A DNA stretch of 64,000 nt from Roseburia lenta (GCF_014287435.1 NZ_JACOPG010000002.1:310001-374000); one strand, 5' to 3'. Shown: positions 1-9,427, counted from the stretch's first letter. Notes: a model not told the origin generated them from the sequence alone. A program made the numbers and translations.

Positions 1-327
1 ACTGTCCACATCCTCCCAGTCTTCCGCTACCAGTTGCATGGGCACCTCATAATCCGTTCCCATCTCATACCTGCCATTGTTATACACCGGCAGATCGATC
101 GCATAATAAGAATATCCACTTGTCGCATTGTCCTTGTAGGTCTTGCCCAGATAGGCAATCGTCGGTTCCCCATCCAGAACTGCTCGGCTGCTGGTAGAGA
201 CTCCGCTCAGACTATATTGTACGGAATCAATAAAATCCATTAAAGTGCTGCCGAAAGTACTGATTGCAATGATAAGAATCACCACCAGAAGGACGATGAT
301 CTTTTTATTCTGCTTTCCTGTCTCCAT
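1..327 (-). CDS. Membrane-anchored protein of unknown function (3' part outside window)
   Basis: The gene runs off the left edge; 109 codons are visible. The ATG sits behind an AGGAGG-type site with good spacing. After a short basic N-terminus (METGKQNKK) comes one strongly hydrophobic segment of about 15 residues, then a polar exposed region rich in Ser, Tyr and Asp. This suggests a signal anchor with an extracytoplasmic domain. It lies 14 bases downstream of another single-pass membrane protein and is probably co-transcribed with it. I do not recognise the family. Confidence 0.7.
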   Translation of the reverse strand, partial: METGKQNKKIIVLLVVILIIAISTFGSTLMDFIDSVQYSLSGVSTSSRAVLDGEPTIAYLGKTYKDNATSGYSYYAIDLPVYNNGRYEMGTDYEVPMQLVAEDWEDVDS

Positions 328-341
328 GTCATCCCCTCCTC

Positions 342-1190
342 TTACTCTGTCACATCCAAATGCAACGGCACGCTCACATACTTTTGAATTTCTCCGCTGT
401 CTGTATCTGCAATACTATAAAAAAATGCAATATTTTCTGCCTCCTTTGGTACAAAGAAAAAGACATATCCTGCATGCGCACCGGATCCCATGAAATCATA
501 CGGACTGATTGACTGACGATTGCCGATCAGATCATCATATCCACCCTTATCAAATTGGTATGTCCCCACTTCTGACCTAAAACTTCCATCATATGAAATA
601 TAAAAATCATCTACCGGAGCATTTTCATAACTGTCGTAGTCTATGCTATCCACTTGATTGGATTCCAGACGCACTGCGATCAGGCGCTGCCCCTTTGGAA
701 GACCTTCAACTGTATCTGCCTCAGCCAAAACCTCGGCACTTGCAACGGTCAAGGTGCGGCCATAATCTTTTTCCACCGTGTATGCCTGCCCTACTTTGCC
801 TTTTGAAACAGCCACCTCCGTTACATCCTCTCGATGAGACGCCTTGTAATTATCCGTTCCCAGATATCCCACAACAATGTTTTTTACTATGGTAAACAAA
901 AAGGATAAGGCAAGGAAAATCACGATCAATATCAGAAGATTCCGCTTTGCCTTTTTTTCCCTTGTTTCTTGTGCGTCCGGCACAGAGGCAGCAGTCTTTG
1001 TGATATCAACATCAGGGCTTTTTACCGCATCCTCCCTATCAGCCTCTGCCTGTGGCTCCTCATATATAAAATCCGCTTCTGGCGAAGTTTGACTTGTCTT
1101 ATCCTCCGGCTTGTTGTAAGTTCCACACTTAGGACATATGCAATAATATTTTTCGCCATCAAAATTCTTACCGCAACTCAAGCATTTCAT
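342..1190 (-). CDS. Zinc-ribbon, single-pass membrane protein with DUF4352-like extracytoplasmic domain
   Basis: The 282-residue protein starts with a zinc ribbon: two CxxC knuckles (CLSC at residues 3-6 and CPKC near residue 20). An acidic low-complexity linker follows to about residue 80, then a transmembrane helix near residues 84-105 and a C-terminal beta-rich domain of about 160 residues. The cytoplasmic ribbon, linker, helix and outer domain arrangement is common in Firmicutes envelope proteins of unknown role. The C-terminal domain resembles the DUF4352 class (telokin-like), but I assign that only from its general look. It precedes a second membrane protein by 14 bases, so the pair is probably one operon. 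Confidence 0.6.
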   Translation of the reverse strand: MKCLSCGKNFDGEKYYCICPKCGTYNKPEDKTSQTSPEADFIYEEPQAEADREDAVKSPDVDITKTAASVPDAQETREKKAKRNLLILIVIFLALSFLFTIVKNIVVGYLGTDNYKASHREDVTEVAVSKGKVGQAYTVEKDYGRTLTVASAEVLAEADTVEGLPKGQRLIAVRLESNQVDSIDYDSYENAPVDDFYISYDGSFRSEVGTYQFDKGGYDDLIGNRQSISPYDFMGSGAHAGYVFFFVPKEAENIAFFYSIADTDSGEIQKYVSVPLHLDVTE

Positions 1191-1225
1191 ACTGATTTCC
1201 TTTCTCTCCTCTTTTTACAACGCAG

Positions 1226-1260
1226 AAAAAGGCTGTACTTCCTTTCGGGGAATACAGCCT
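1226..1260 (-). terminator. Rho-independent terminator after the response regulator
   Basis: An 8-bp stem (AGGCTGTA with TACAGCCT) is extended by a TTCC/GGAA inner pairing. Read on the minus strand it is followed by five T. It separates the response-regulator gene from the zinc-ribbon gene. Confidence 0.85.
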
Positions 1261-1267
1261 GTCATAT

Positions 1268-2029
1268 TTATAATAATTGTCCTAAGACCTCCAGGATCTT
1301 GTCTGCCTTTGGCGGTTTCAGGAAATATGCACTTGGGTTGAGATCCAAGACAGAACGGATATGCTCCGCATCTCCATGTCCGGTCAGAAAAACAACCGGT
1401 ATATCCTTGGTCGCTTCCTTTGAGCGGATCAACTCCAAGGTCTCCTTACCGTCGCAATCCGGCATCTCATAATCCAAAACAACCAGATCCGGCTGGCGCT
1501 TATCGATCATGGTCAGTGCCTGCTGGCCGGAAGTGGCAAGTGTCACCTGATAACGTTCCTCTAACATCTGCTTCATGCTGCGAAGCATCATCGGACTGTC
1601 GTCCACCACCAAGACGATCTTTCGATCATCCTTGGATACGATCGAGCCATCCGGCAAGACCTCCGCATCAATGTCCACGCGTGCCATCAGCGCCTCCAAG
1701 ACACCATTTTCCGCCATATCCTGCGGATCCACGTAAGATACCTGCCCTGACATATCATAAAGAGCATAGCGGCGATATGCCGCCTCACTGCCAATGATAA
1801 CAACAGGAGTCATCACATATTTTTCTGCTAAGATCTGGAAAAATTCCAGATGACCGTCCGTAAATCCCTCGACATTTACCAACACCAGATCCGGCTCATA
1901 AATGCCCATCATGCTCTCAGCGATCGTCACATTGTCCGAACATAACTGGATAGAGACAAACTTTGACAGTTCCTTTTGTATCTGCTTTGTCTGGTCATTA
2001 AAATGTCCAACGAATAAAACCTTTTTCAT
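1268..2029 (-). CDS. Two-receiver response regulator without output domain
   Basis: The 253-residue protein has two CheY-like domains. The second (about residues 136-253) carries the complete phosphorylation site: Asp143-Asp144, the acceptor Asp186 in VVLDYEMP, Thr216 in FLTGHG, and Lys238 in FLKPP. The first (about 1-115) keeps the fold pattern (KKVLFVG, PDLVLVNVEG, TPVVIIG) but lacks the acidic pair and the conserved lysine, so it is probably a non-phosphorylated pseudo-receiver. There is no DNA-binding or enzymatic output domain, which suggests it acts by protein contact. No histidine kinase gene is adjacent. A GGTGGGGG site precedes the ATG, and a strong terminator follows. Confidence 0.8.
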   Translation of the reverse strand: MKKVLFVGHFNDQTKQIQKELSKFVSIQLCSDNVTIAESMMGIYEPDLVLVNVEGFTDGHLEFFQILAEKYVMTPVVIIGSEAAYRRYALYDMSGQVSYVDPQDMAENGVLEALMARVDIDAEVLPDGSIVSKDDRKIVLVVDDSPMMLRSMKQMLEERYQVTLATSGQQALTMIDKRQPDLVVLDYEMPDCDGKETLELIRSKEATKDIPVVFLTGHGDAEHIRSVLDLNPSAYFLKPPKADKILEVLGQLL

Positions 2030-2097
2030 ATATCCCCCACCTCACGAACTCATATAGATTTATTTTAACAACTTTTCGTGTGATAGGCAACTAAAGT

Positions 2098-2940
2098 TTA
2101 GACATTCTCATTCATGAACTTGGCACTCAACTGGAAGGACTTGATCGGAGATTTATCTACCCAATTCTTATGACTTTCCAGAACAACAGCATCCACACCA
2201 TTTTCCTTCACAATATCGACCATGGTCTTTAAATCCATATTGCCGTAACCCAGTTCCATACTGTCTGAGGTCAGAATAGAGGAAGTCTTTCCCTCTACAC
2301 GGCTGCCTCTGTCGTTGATGTGATACAACTTGATACGGCTTCCCAGACGCCGCATGAGTTCTACGGTATTAACACCTGCCTCTGTCGGCCAGTAAGAGTC
2401 AAACTCAAAATTAACGTATTCCGGATCCGTGTTTTCAATGATGCGATCATAAGCCGTCTGACCATCAATCTTACGGAACTCACAGTTGTGATTGTGATAA
2501 AGGAGTTCGATACCATCCGCCTTCAGACGTTTCCCGCAGGCATTCAGATCTGCGATCAGTCCATCCACAGCCTCTTTGTCAGAATAATCAAAATGATGCA
2601 TTCCGGTGATAACGATATATTTTGTTCCATAGGATTTTGCCTCTGCGATGGCTTCCTCCGGAACACGTTTCAAAGTTCCCAGATCCTGATGGATGCTGAC
2701 CACCTTTAAATTGGTATCAGCCAGAAGCGCATGCCAGTCCAGATTTCCACTCTTTCCCATCGGCATGCCTGCAAGACGTGTGATTGCGCGGATGGTAAGC
2801 GACATATGCTTTATCATATAACTACAGAGTTCAATGCCATCGTATCCTGCCTCTTCCATCAGGCGCAAAGTCTCTTTCGCCTTTGCCTCTGTACCGATCA
2901 CGGTGCGCAACTGAAACTGCTGTATTGCTTTTATTGCCAT
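2098..2940 (-). CDS. Sugar phosphate isomerase/epimerase (xylose-isomerase-like TIM barrel)
   Basis: The protein of about 280 residues belongs to the AP-endonuclease-2/xylose isomerase-like barrel superfamily, in which metal-dependent enzymes isomerise or epimerise sugars and cyclitols. Supporting segments are GYDGIEL near the start, VSIHQDLGT, the metal-ligand-like LLYHNHNCEF and FEFDSYWPTEAG, KLYHINDRG, and a C-terminal VVLESHKNW. I chose the ATG at 2940 (MAIKAIQQF) because GGAGG lies 7-8 bases upstream; the longer TTG-initiated form would translate through that ribosome binding site. The substrate cannot be read from the sequence. It stands alone between a regulator and a divergent regulatory pair. 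Confidence 0.8.
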   Translation of the reverse strand: MAIKAIQQFQLRTVIGTEAKAKETLRLMEEAGYDGIELCSYMIKHMSLTIRAITRLAGMPMGKSGNLDWHALLADTNLKVVSIHQDLGTLKRVPEEAIAEAKSYGTKYIVITGMHHFDYSDKEAVDGLIADLNACGKRLKADGIELLYHNHNCEFRKIDGQTAYDRIIENTDPEYVNFEFDSYWPTEAGVNTVELMRRLGSRIKLYHINDRGSRVEGKTSSILTSDSMELGYGNMDLKTMVDIVKENGVDAVVLESHKNWVDKSPIKSFQLSAKFMNENV

Positions 2941-3138
2941 ATTCTTTTCCTCCAAAAATCTATAAATCTTTTTTTACCTATACAATTTTATCTGCCTCTT
3001 TACATTGTTTCGACCAGATTTTGTATTTCCTATCAGAAAATTCGTCATCTTTTCTTCACGTTTTTTCTGATCTGTGTTAAAATCATAATGATTTCATGTT
3101 GCACCTATGTGCATTCTTTTTGATAGGAGGATTTTATC

Positions 3139-3375
3139 ATGAGAAAATTAAAAAAAGATACCGATTTAGCCAAGTTTCTGATCGCAGTAAAAGCATGCAA
3201 AAACGACGTGTTTTTTGATTCTAATGAGGGAGATATCCTGAATCTTGCATCTACACTGAGTCAGTATGTTTTCTGCTCCATTGCAGGAAAAGAAAGTATA
3301 TTGGAAAACGGCTCTGTCCGTTGTGTAAATGAGGAAGATTATAGCCTTCTGGCCGATTTTTTATGTGAGGACTAA
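3139..3375 (+). CDS. Small HPr-like protein
   Basis: This 78-residue acidic protein has the size and rough strand/helix pattern of an HPr phosphocarrier fold (a FLIAVKACKNDVFF segment, then ILNLASTLSQYVF, where HPr has its helix after the serine site). It has no obvious active-site histidine, so it would not be a normal PTS phosphocarrier. AGGAGG lies 9 bases before the ATG. It ends 2 bases before the AraC-type regulator gene, so the two are almost certainly translated together, and the small protein may modulate that regulator. Family assignment is tentative. Confidence 0.5.
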   Translation: MRKLKKDTDLAKFLIAVKACKNDVFFDSNEGDILNLASTLSQYVFCSIAGKESILENGSVRCVNEEDYSLLADFLCED

Positions 3376-3377
3376 GC

Positions 3378-4583
3378 ATGACCAAGGACGAACAGATCAA
3401 GTCCTATATGGATTTGCTCTTACATACCAACAATCTCTTTGGCTGGATCTATGATGAGCATATGCAGATGCTTTTTACCACCTATCCCGGGGATGACTAT
3501 CAGGGTTTTGATGCTTTGTTCCAACTGCAGGTTCCCCCTGCATTAAACGGTGGATTGCCCTCCCATCCTCGCTTTATCTATTCCTTTTTCAACCTTGCCT
3601 GGCTGATTGACTTTGAGATTGTTGACAACCAATTAAAAAAATTCTATGTCTTAGGGCCAACCTTTACCGGAGAAAATTCCTACAACGAACTGGTAAAGGC
3701 TATGGATCAGCGCAACCTGTCCATCAAGACAAAGGCAAACGTCTCCAAACTGCTGACCTCTCTTCCCATTGTTGCAAGCAATGTCATGATGAGTTATGCT
3801 AGTCAATTGCACTATCTGATCAGCGGAACAGCCATTGATATAAACACCATCGAGAGCGTACAGAACAAAGGAAACTACGAAAATCCTTCCATTGTTCCAT
3901 CATCGCAACAGCATCACGGCATCTGGGCCTCCGAGCAGGAATTTTTGCGTCTTTTCAAGGATGGAAACCCGGACTATAGCAAGGCTCTGCAGAACTCATC
4001 TCATCTGAGTAATGGGGTCAAGCACAATCCCAAAAACAGTCTACGTGCCGCCAAAAACAATGCCTTTGTGCTTTTGACCCTGATCTCGCGCGCCGCGATT
4101 GAGGGTGGTGTCTCTCCAAACGTAGCCTATGATCTTTGTGACTTTTACGGGCAGCGCATTGAAGACTCCGTTTCTCTGGATGATAACGGTACTGTTATAG
4201 AAGAAATGCAAACAGTCTATTTCCAGAAAGTTTGCGAAGCCAAACACACCGACGGCATCTCACCGATCGTCAAAAACTGTTGTGATTATATCGGCGTGCA
4301 TATCAATGAGAAACTTTCCATTGGTGATCTGGCAGAGCGCGCCGGTTATTCCGAATACTATTTTTCCCGCAAGTTCAAGCAGGAAATGGGCTGTACCATT
4401 ACCGAGTACATCATGCGTGAAAAGATTGAACGCGCCAAGGTGCTCCTCAGTACGACCAATATGAGCATTTTGGATATCAGTATTGAATTATCCTTTAATT
4501 CCAGATCTTATTTTTCGGACTCTTTCCAAAAGATTGCCGGAATCGCACCGGGTGAATACCGTAAACAAAACATAAGGCTGTAG
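3378..4583 (+). CDS. AraC/XylS-family transcriptional regulator
   Basis: The 401-residue protein has a C-terminal AraC DNA-binding domain (about residues 298-400) with two helix-turn-helix units: LSIGDLAERAGYSEYYFSRKF, then the second unit ending in SFNSRSYFSDSFQKIAGIAPGEYR. The roughly 290-residue N-terminal part is aromatic-rich (FGWIYDEHMQMLF) and probably senses a ligand or partner. AraC proteins of this size in gut Clostridia usually control carbohydrate genes; the convergent neighbour is an alpha-L-rhamnosidase, but its promoter is about 2.6 kb away, so a link is only a guess. The ATG follows an AGGA site inside the end of the HPr-like gene. The TAG stop lies inside the terminator stem. 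Confidence 0.85.
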   Translation: MTKDEQIKSYMDLLLHTNNLFGWIYDEHMQMLFTTYPGDDYQGFDALFQLQVPPALNGGLPSHPRFIYSFFNLAWLIDFEIVDNQLKKFYVLGPTFTGENSYNELVKAMDQRNLSIKTKANVSKLLTSLPIVASNVMMSYASQLHYLISGTAIDINTIESVQNKGNYENPSIVPSSQQHHGIWASEQEFLRLFKDGNPDYSKALQNSSHLSNGVKHNPKNSLRAAKNNAFVLLTLISRAAIEGGVSPNVAYDLCDFYGQRIEDSVSLDDNGTVIEEMQTVYFQKVCEAKHTDGISPIVKNCCDYIGVHINEKLSIGDLAERAGYSEYYFSRKFKQEMGCTITEYIMREKIERAKVLLSTTNMSILDISIELSFNSRSYFSDSFQKIAGIAPGEYRKQNIRL

Positions 4584-4604
4584 CAAAACGCTACAGCCTT
4601 TTTA
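4574..4604 (+). terminator. Rho-independent terminator of the AraC gene
   Basis: A perfect 11-bp stem (AAGGCTGTAGC with GCTACAGCCTT) with a 5-base loop runs into five T. The stop codon of the regulator is within the left arm. Confidence 0.9.
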
Positions 4605-4633
4605 TCATTTCTCTATACTCTTGTGAAGCAATC

Positions 4634-7177
4634 CTACTTTGATACAATCTCATGTTTTCCTGCTTCCAAGGTCACTTTCTGCCCGTCCTCTAAGTAGACC
4701 TCCGCTGTCACGTTCGCCGGGATCTCGAAGGTGTAATGGATGTTATCTCCCTCATACTTCCAAGCACTGACGATCTTTCCAACCGGAGAGACATACTCCG
4801 CATGCGCATACCCCAAGGATGCATCCGGGTATGGATGGATAGTAACATGCTTATTCTCTAAGTGGATACCGCAGACACCACCAAAGAGCCAGCCACAGAT
4901 CGCACCATAGGAATAATGGTTCAAAGAAGCATGCACTTCCCCTTTTTCGTTGATACCATCCCATGTCTCCCAGACGGTATTGGCACCCTTTTTCACCTCA
5001 TAAAGCCAACTTGGTGCCGTATCCTGCAAGAGCAGACGATAAGCCGTGTCGGTATGTCCGTTTTCCGCCAAGACCTGACAAAGGAATGGCGTACTAAGGA
5101 AGCCGGTGTTCAAATGATAATCATTCTTTACTACAAGAGCATTCAGGTCTTCGACTGCCTGCTTCTTGTCTTCCTCCGTCAAAAGATCAAAGGCAATGGC
5201 TCTGACATATGGTGCCTGACGCTCACCTATGATCTTACCATTCTCTGTTGCCGCATCACGAAAAGCAAGGGTCGCTTTCTCGGAAACTTCTGCGTAATGC
5301 TTTGCCTCGTCCTCATGCCCTAAGATCTGTGCGATCTCGGATAACATTTTACCGGAATGTGCAAAATATGCAGTAGCAGAGTCAACCGGTGTCTTTCCCA
5401 TCAAGGAAGCAGAGTCTACGCCCGGCTCACACCACTCGCCATAGTCGATACCTGTCTCGATCGTATAATCGCGATATGGGCTCTTTTTCTTAAAGATCTT
5501 CTTGATGTCCTTTTTCTTGGCACGATCTTCAAGGAAAGCGTACCACTTTTTCATCATATCGTAATTTTCTTCCAAAATACGCACATCATCATAACGCTTG
5601 TAAAGAGCATATGGCACGATGATACAAGCATCGCCCCAGCCTGTCGAACCTGACAAAAGTCCTGAGAAGAAACTTGGCTTACTGTTCAGCGGTGCAATGT
5701 TTGCAATCTTTCCGTCATCGTACTGCATAAGGCGGCACTCGCCCAGCCACTTGCGGAAGATACTGTAACAGTCCTCAAGGAAAATACCGGTATCTACGAA
5801 TACGCCGGCATCCCCCGTCCATGCGGCACGCTCTCTGGTCGGACAATCCGTCGGCACATCACAGAAGTTGGACTTCTGGCTCCAGATACTGTTGTGCACC
5901 AACTGGTTGACATCTGCATTGCCACAGGAGAAATGTCCGATCTGCTCCATAGCGGAATACACGGCAATGGATTCAAAATGCGCGGTACTCAGGTCGATAT
6001 CAGTCTCCACCTTAGCATACTGGAATCCCCAGATAGAAAACTTGGTATGATAGGTATTCGTTCCCTCTTTACAAATGAAGGTAACCTTCTGTTCGGTTCC
6101 GCCGCCCTTATGACGCTTGCGATCCTGAAAATTCTCTGCCGTAAAGTTGCCGTTCTCATCCAGTGCCTCGCCGTGTGTCAGGACAAGACGATCGCCTTCA
6201 TGCGCCTCTAAGGTAAAGCAGATATAACCTGCCAAATTCTGTCCGTAATCGATCACGGTCTCGCCATTTGGAGTTGTCATGATCTTTCCTTCAAAATGCT
6301 CATGTTCCTGCACCGGGACACTGTTTGTCGCCTTAAATAGACTATTGTCTGCATCCACTACACTTACGCCATGCCAATCCGTAATGTCTTCCTTATTTGC
6401 ATCATAGACCTCGCCCATCTGCATATCTGCCTGACGAAGCGGTCCTGCCTGGGAAACCTCCCATGTCTCATCCGAAATACAGATGACCTGTCCGGCATTT
6501 TCCAACTGGAAGAAAAAGGCAAGTTCGGTACCGAAAAGATTTCTGTCTCCATCAACGCCGGAATAACTGCGATACCAGCCATCTGCCACTTCTGCTGTAA
6601 TGGTATTTTCTCCGTTTTCCAAAAGTTCTGTCACATCATAGGTCTGATATGGCATCTGCTTGTCATAAGAAGATGTTCCCGGAGCAAGGACAAAATCGCC
6701 CACTCGCTTGCCGTTAATCCTGACCTCATAAATACCATGTGCGCTGACATAGGCTCTTGCATCTTTGGCATTTCCGTCAAAAGTAAAGGTCTTGCGCAGA
6801 TAAGATACCGGCTGCATCTCGTCCGTATTGATCTGTCCCTCCGGGTTGATCCATTTTGCCACAAACTGATCTGCCTTGATAATCCCCATCTCAAAATGAG
6901 CATCCTGACTCCACTCGCCGCAGACATCCTTTTCGTCCCACAGGCGCACATGCCAGACAACCTGCTGCTTGCTTGCAAGATCTGCATCCAGCATGACATT
7001 CATGCTGTCACTTGCTACCTTGCCGCTGTTGTATATGACATCTTCACCGGTCTTTGCCTCGATCTCATAGGCAGTCTGATGAATACCATCCTGACAGATC
7101 CAGGAAAGACATGGCTTTTGCACATCAATCCCCAATGGATTTTCCATTTGTTCACAACGTAATCTGATTGCTTTCAT
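4634..7177 (-). CDS. Alpha-L-rhamnosidase, glycoside hydrolase family 78
   Basis: The 847-residue protein has the full GH78 layout: an N-terminal fibronectin-like domain (about 1-100), a beta-sandwich of the Bac_rhamnosid_N type (about 120-290), a second beta domain, the (alpha/alpha)6 catalytic barrel (about 420-760) and a C-terminal beta domain. The catalytic signature is seen at residues 444-456 (DCPTRERAAWTGD), which holds the conserved acidic residues of the family. The enzyme removes terminal L-rhamnose from plant polysaccharides, glycosides or bacterial glycans. No signal peptide is present, so it acts inside the cell on imported oligosaccharides or glycosides. AAAGGAG precedes the ATG. 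The gene is convergent with the AraC regulator. Confidence 0.92.
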   Translation of the reverse strand: MKAIRLRCEQMENPLGIDVQKPCLSWICQDGIHQTAYEIEAKTGEDVIYNSGKVASDSMNVMLDADLASKQQVVWHVRLWDEKDVCGEWSQDAHFEMGIIKADQFVAKWINPEGQINTDEMQPVSYLRKTFTFDGNAKDARAYVSAHGIYEVRINGKRVGDFVLAPGTSSYDKQMPYQTYDVTELLENGENTITAEVADGWYRSYSGVDGDRNLFGTELAFFFQLENAGQVICISDETWEVSQAGPLRQADMQMGEVYDANKEDITDWHGVSVVDADNSLFKATNSVPVQEHEHFEGKIMTTPNGETVIDYGQNLAGYICFTLEAHEGDRLVLTHGEALDENGNFTAENFQDRKRHKGGGTEQKVTFICKEGTNTYHTKFSIWGFQYAKVETDIDLSTAHFESIAVYSAMEQIGHFSCGNADVNQLVHNSIWSQKSNFCDVPTDCPTRERAAWTGDAGVFVDTGIFLEDCYSIFRKWLGECRLMQYDDGKIANIAPLNSKPSFFSGLLSGSTGWGDACIIVPYALYKRYDDVRILEENYDMMKKWYAFLEDRAKKKDIKKIFKKKSPYRDYTIETGIDYGEWCEPGVDSASLMGKTPVDSATAYFAHSGKMLSEIAQILGHEDEAKHYAEVSEKATLAFRDAATENGKIIGERQAPYVRAIAFDLLTEEDKKQAVEDLNALVVKNDYHLNTGFLSTPFLCQVLAENGHTDTAYRLLLQDTAPSWLYEVKKGANTVWETWDGINEKGEVHASLNHYSYGAICGWLFGGVCGIHLENKHVTIHPYPDASLGYAHAEYVSPVGKIVSAWKYEGDNIHYTFEIPANVTAEVYLEDGQKVTLEAGKHEIVSK

Positions 7178-7308
7178 ACTTGTCTCCTTTTTTGCTTATC
7201 TCTAACGAAACTCGTCATTTTTCTGATACGATAAGTTTATTATAGGAGTCCACAAGTCCTGTGCTTTTAGATATTTTGTTTTTCTGTCGGAATATTGCTT
7301 ATCTTTGC

Positions 7309-8160
7309 CTAATTTTTAAAGACCGGTCCGTCTTTTGGCAGGAAAGAGTCGAAAATAAAGATGTCGAAATCATCCTTACGATCTTCCAACTGCTGCTGGC
7401 TCTTGATCGTCCATGCCACTGCCGGTGCGTGATAGAGTTTGCGACATAAAGTACGCGACAGATCCTTATAATACTTATGATGGTAGGCAATAAAATCCGG
7501 GCTGATCAGGAAATTGACCAGCATATGATGGGTAATGCCATAAACAACCTTTGGCATGTCAGTCATGCCCTCCTTTATGTAGGAGTCGGATAAGATACCA
7601 CGCACGATCTCCTTGCGATTGCGGCGATACCAGAGCACGGCTAAAGGGTGAAAAGACTCGACGCAGTAAAGCCCCTTATAGTCCTGTAACAGAGCATCTG
7701 CCATCTCGCATACCTTGGCGCTCATGCCAGGCACCTTGTATTCAATAATGAGCGGCACCTTGCCGTCAATCAGGCGCAGAACTTCCTCAAAGGTCGGAAT
7801 GGTCTGATCAGACTTGCAGATATGATAGCCCTGCAACTCCTCAAAAGTCAGGTCGCGCACCTTGACATCTGCCCCACAGATACGCTTCAAGTCAAAATCA
7901 TGGCATACGACCATGATCTCATCCTTGGTCAACTGCACATCCAGTTCGATCCCGTATCCGGCATCCACTGCTTTTTGAAAAGCATTCAGGGAATTTTCCG
8001 GTGCGTTGGTCTCATTGTCATGTAAACCACGGTGGGCATACAAGCGCCCTTGAAAAGGTGTAAAATCCGGACGGTTTATCATGCGCGGCATGATCATGAG
8101 TAAATAAAGTACAACAATAACTAAGATGATAATTCCTATCACTTTTAAAACAGTAAGCAT
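7309..8160 (-). CDS. Membrane-anchored glycerophosphodiester phosphodiesterase family protein
   Basis: The protein has an N-terminal transmembrane helix (about residues 6-26) followed by a GDPD TIM barrel. Visible motifs are YAHRGLHDN and APENSLNAF (the HRG/EN signature), IELDVQLTKDEIMVVCHD (catalytic Glu/Asp and general His), and VPLIIEYK. The family splits glycerophosphodiesters into glycerol-3-phosphate and an alcohol; a membrane-tethered form may act on lipid or teichoic acid fragments. I chose the ATG at 8160 because GAAGGG lies about 8 bases upstream, while the upstream ATG (8 codons earlier) has no such site. Confidence 0.87.
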   Translation of the reverse strand: MLTVLKVIGIIILVIVVLYLLMIMPRMINRPDFTPFQGRLYAHRGLHDNETNAPENSLNAFQKAVDAGYGIELDVQLTKDEIMVVCHDFDLKRICGADVKVRDLTFEELQGYHICKSDQTIPTFEEVLRLIDGKVPLIIEYKVPGMSAKVCEMADALLQDYKGLYCVESFHPLAVLWYRRNRKEIVRGILSDSYIKEGMTDMPKVVYGITHHMLVNFLISPDFIAYHHKYYKDLSRTLCRKLYHAPAVAWTIKSQQQLEDRKDDFDIFIFDSFLPKDGPVFKN

Positions 8161-8225
8161 CTTGTGTCCCTTCTTTCTTGTCATTTGTAAAAACTATGCC
8201 TGTTTTTTCGTTTTAGACAAACAAG

Positions 8226-8259
8226 AATGCCACGCGCAAAAAGTCTTGCGCATGGCATT
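8226..8259 (-). terminator. Probable terminator after the TelA-family gene
   Basis: The stem pairs AATGCCA with TGGCATT plus inner GCGCAA/TTGCGC, with a one-base mismatch on each side. On the minus strand it is followed by a T-rich stretch (TTCTTGTTT). It closes the XpaC/TelA pair. Confidence 0.65.
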
Positions 8260-8275
8260 TACATCCTATACTATA

Positions 8276-9427
8276 TTATCCGCGAACTTCCAACATCTTG
8301 TTCTTGAGTTCGGTCTCCAGACGCTGCATTTCCTGCTCAGCCGCCTGTCTCTTTGCACGTCCATCCTCCTGAATCTTCATGACTTCATCAAAGGTTGAGA
8401 TCAGGGTCTCATTGGTATGCTGTAAAGTCTCCATATCCACGATACCACGTTCGGACTCCTTGGCTGTCTCAACAGATGCAGTCTTTAAGAGGTCTGCATT
8501 CTTCTTGAGCAGTTCGTTGGTAACATCGGTTACTTCGCGTTGTGCCTTGGCTGCCTGATTGGAATGTTCGATACCAAGGGCAAGTACCATCTGGCTCTTC
8601 CAAAGAGGAATCGTGTTGACCAATGTTGACTGGATCTTTTCTGCCATCATGGTGTCATTGTTCTGTACCAAGCGGATCTGCGGTGCTGTCTGGATCGAGA
8701 TCATACGAGTCAGTTCCAGATCATGCAGTTTCTTCTCGAAACGATCGCACATAGCCTCGATATCCTTGGCTGCTTGTGCATCCTCCGGCAGATTGCTTGC
8801 CTGTGCCTTTGCCTTGGCTTCTGCAAGTTCCCCATTTCTGACTTCTTCCAGTTTCTGCTTGCCGGCAATGATATACATGGATAATTCCTTGAAATAGGAA
8901 AGGTTGGCATCATACATCTTATCCAAAAGTGCAATATCCTTCATCAGTGTTACCTGATGCTTCTCCAATGCCTGACATACATTGTTGACATTGGTCTCTG
9001 TCTTGTCATACTTTGCCTTAAGTCCGGTCACTTTGTTGGCAGACTTTTTAAAGAGTCCTAAAATTCCCTTGTCCTCCTCTGTGATCTCAAAACTCTTGAG
9101 TTCCACGACCAGACCGGATAACATATCTCCGACTTCGCCCATGTCCTTGGTGCGTACATTTTTCAGTGCATTTTCGGAAAAATCAGCCATCTTCTTCTGG
9201 GTTCCTGCGCCATACTGTAAGATAGCCTGTGAGTTGTGCAGATCGATCTTCTGTGAAAAGTCCTCGACCATCTTCTTTTCTTCTGCTGTCAGATTGTTCT
9301 CGTTAAATGCAGAATCTGCCACAAGCTCTGTCTCCTCTGCGACTGTGCTCGGCAATTCCTGCGTGTCCGGTGTCTCTCCAAATGTCAGTGTAGGCGTTGT
9401 CGTAAAATCCTTAAATTCTTCTCCCAT
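8276..9427 (-). CDS. TelA/YceH-family toxic anion resistance protein
   Basis: The 383-residue, largely helical soluble protein matches the TelA family: an acidic disordered N-terminus (about 1-50), then long amphipathic helices with the family-typical region around GLVVELKSFEITEED and the conserved VNTIPLWKSQMVLALG. TelA proteins were first linked to tellurite resistance but are now thought to act in general envelope or anion stress; the biochemical role is unknown. The partner XpaC-family gene lies 31 bases upstream on the same strand, a pairing widely seen in Firmicutes, which supports both calls. GGAGAAGAGAC precedes the ATG. Confidence 0.88.
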   Translation of the reverse strand: MGEEFKDFTTTPTLTFGETPDTQELPSTVAEETELVADSAFNENNLTAEEKKMVEDFSQKIDLHNSQAILQYGAGTQKKMADFSENALKNVRTKDMGEVGDMLSGLVVELKSFEITEEDKGILGLFKKSANKVTGLKAKYDKTETNVNNVCQALEKHQVTLMKDIALLDKMYDANLSYFKELSMYIIAGKQKLEEVRNGELAEAKAKAQASNLPEDAQAAKDIEAMCDRFEKKLHDLELTRMISIQTAPQIRLVQNNDTMMAEKIQSTLVNTIPLWKSQMVLALGIEHSNQAAKAQREVTDVTNELLKKNADLLKTASVETAKESERGIVDMETLQHTNETLISTFDEVMKIQEDGRAKRQAAEQEMQRLETELKNKMLEVRG

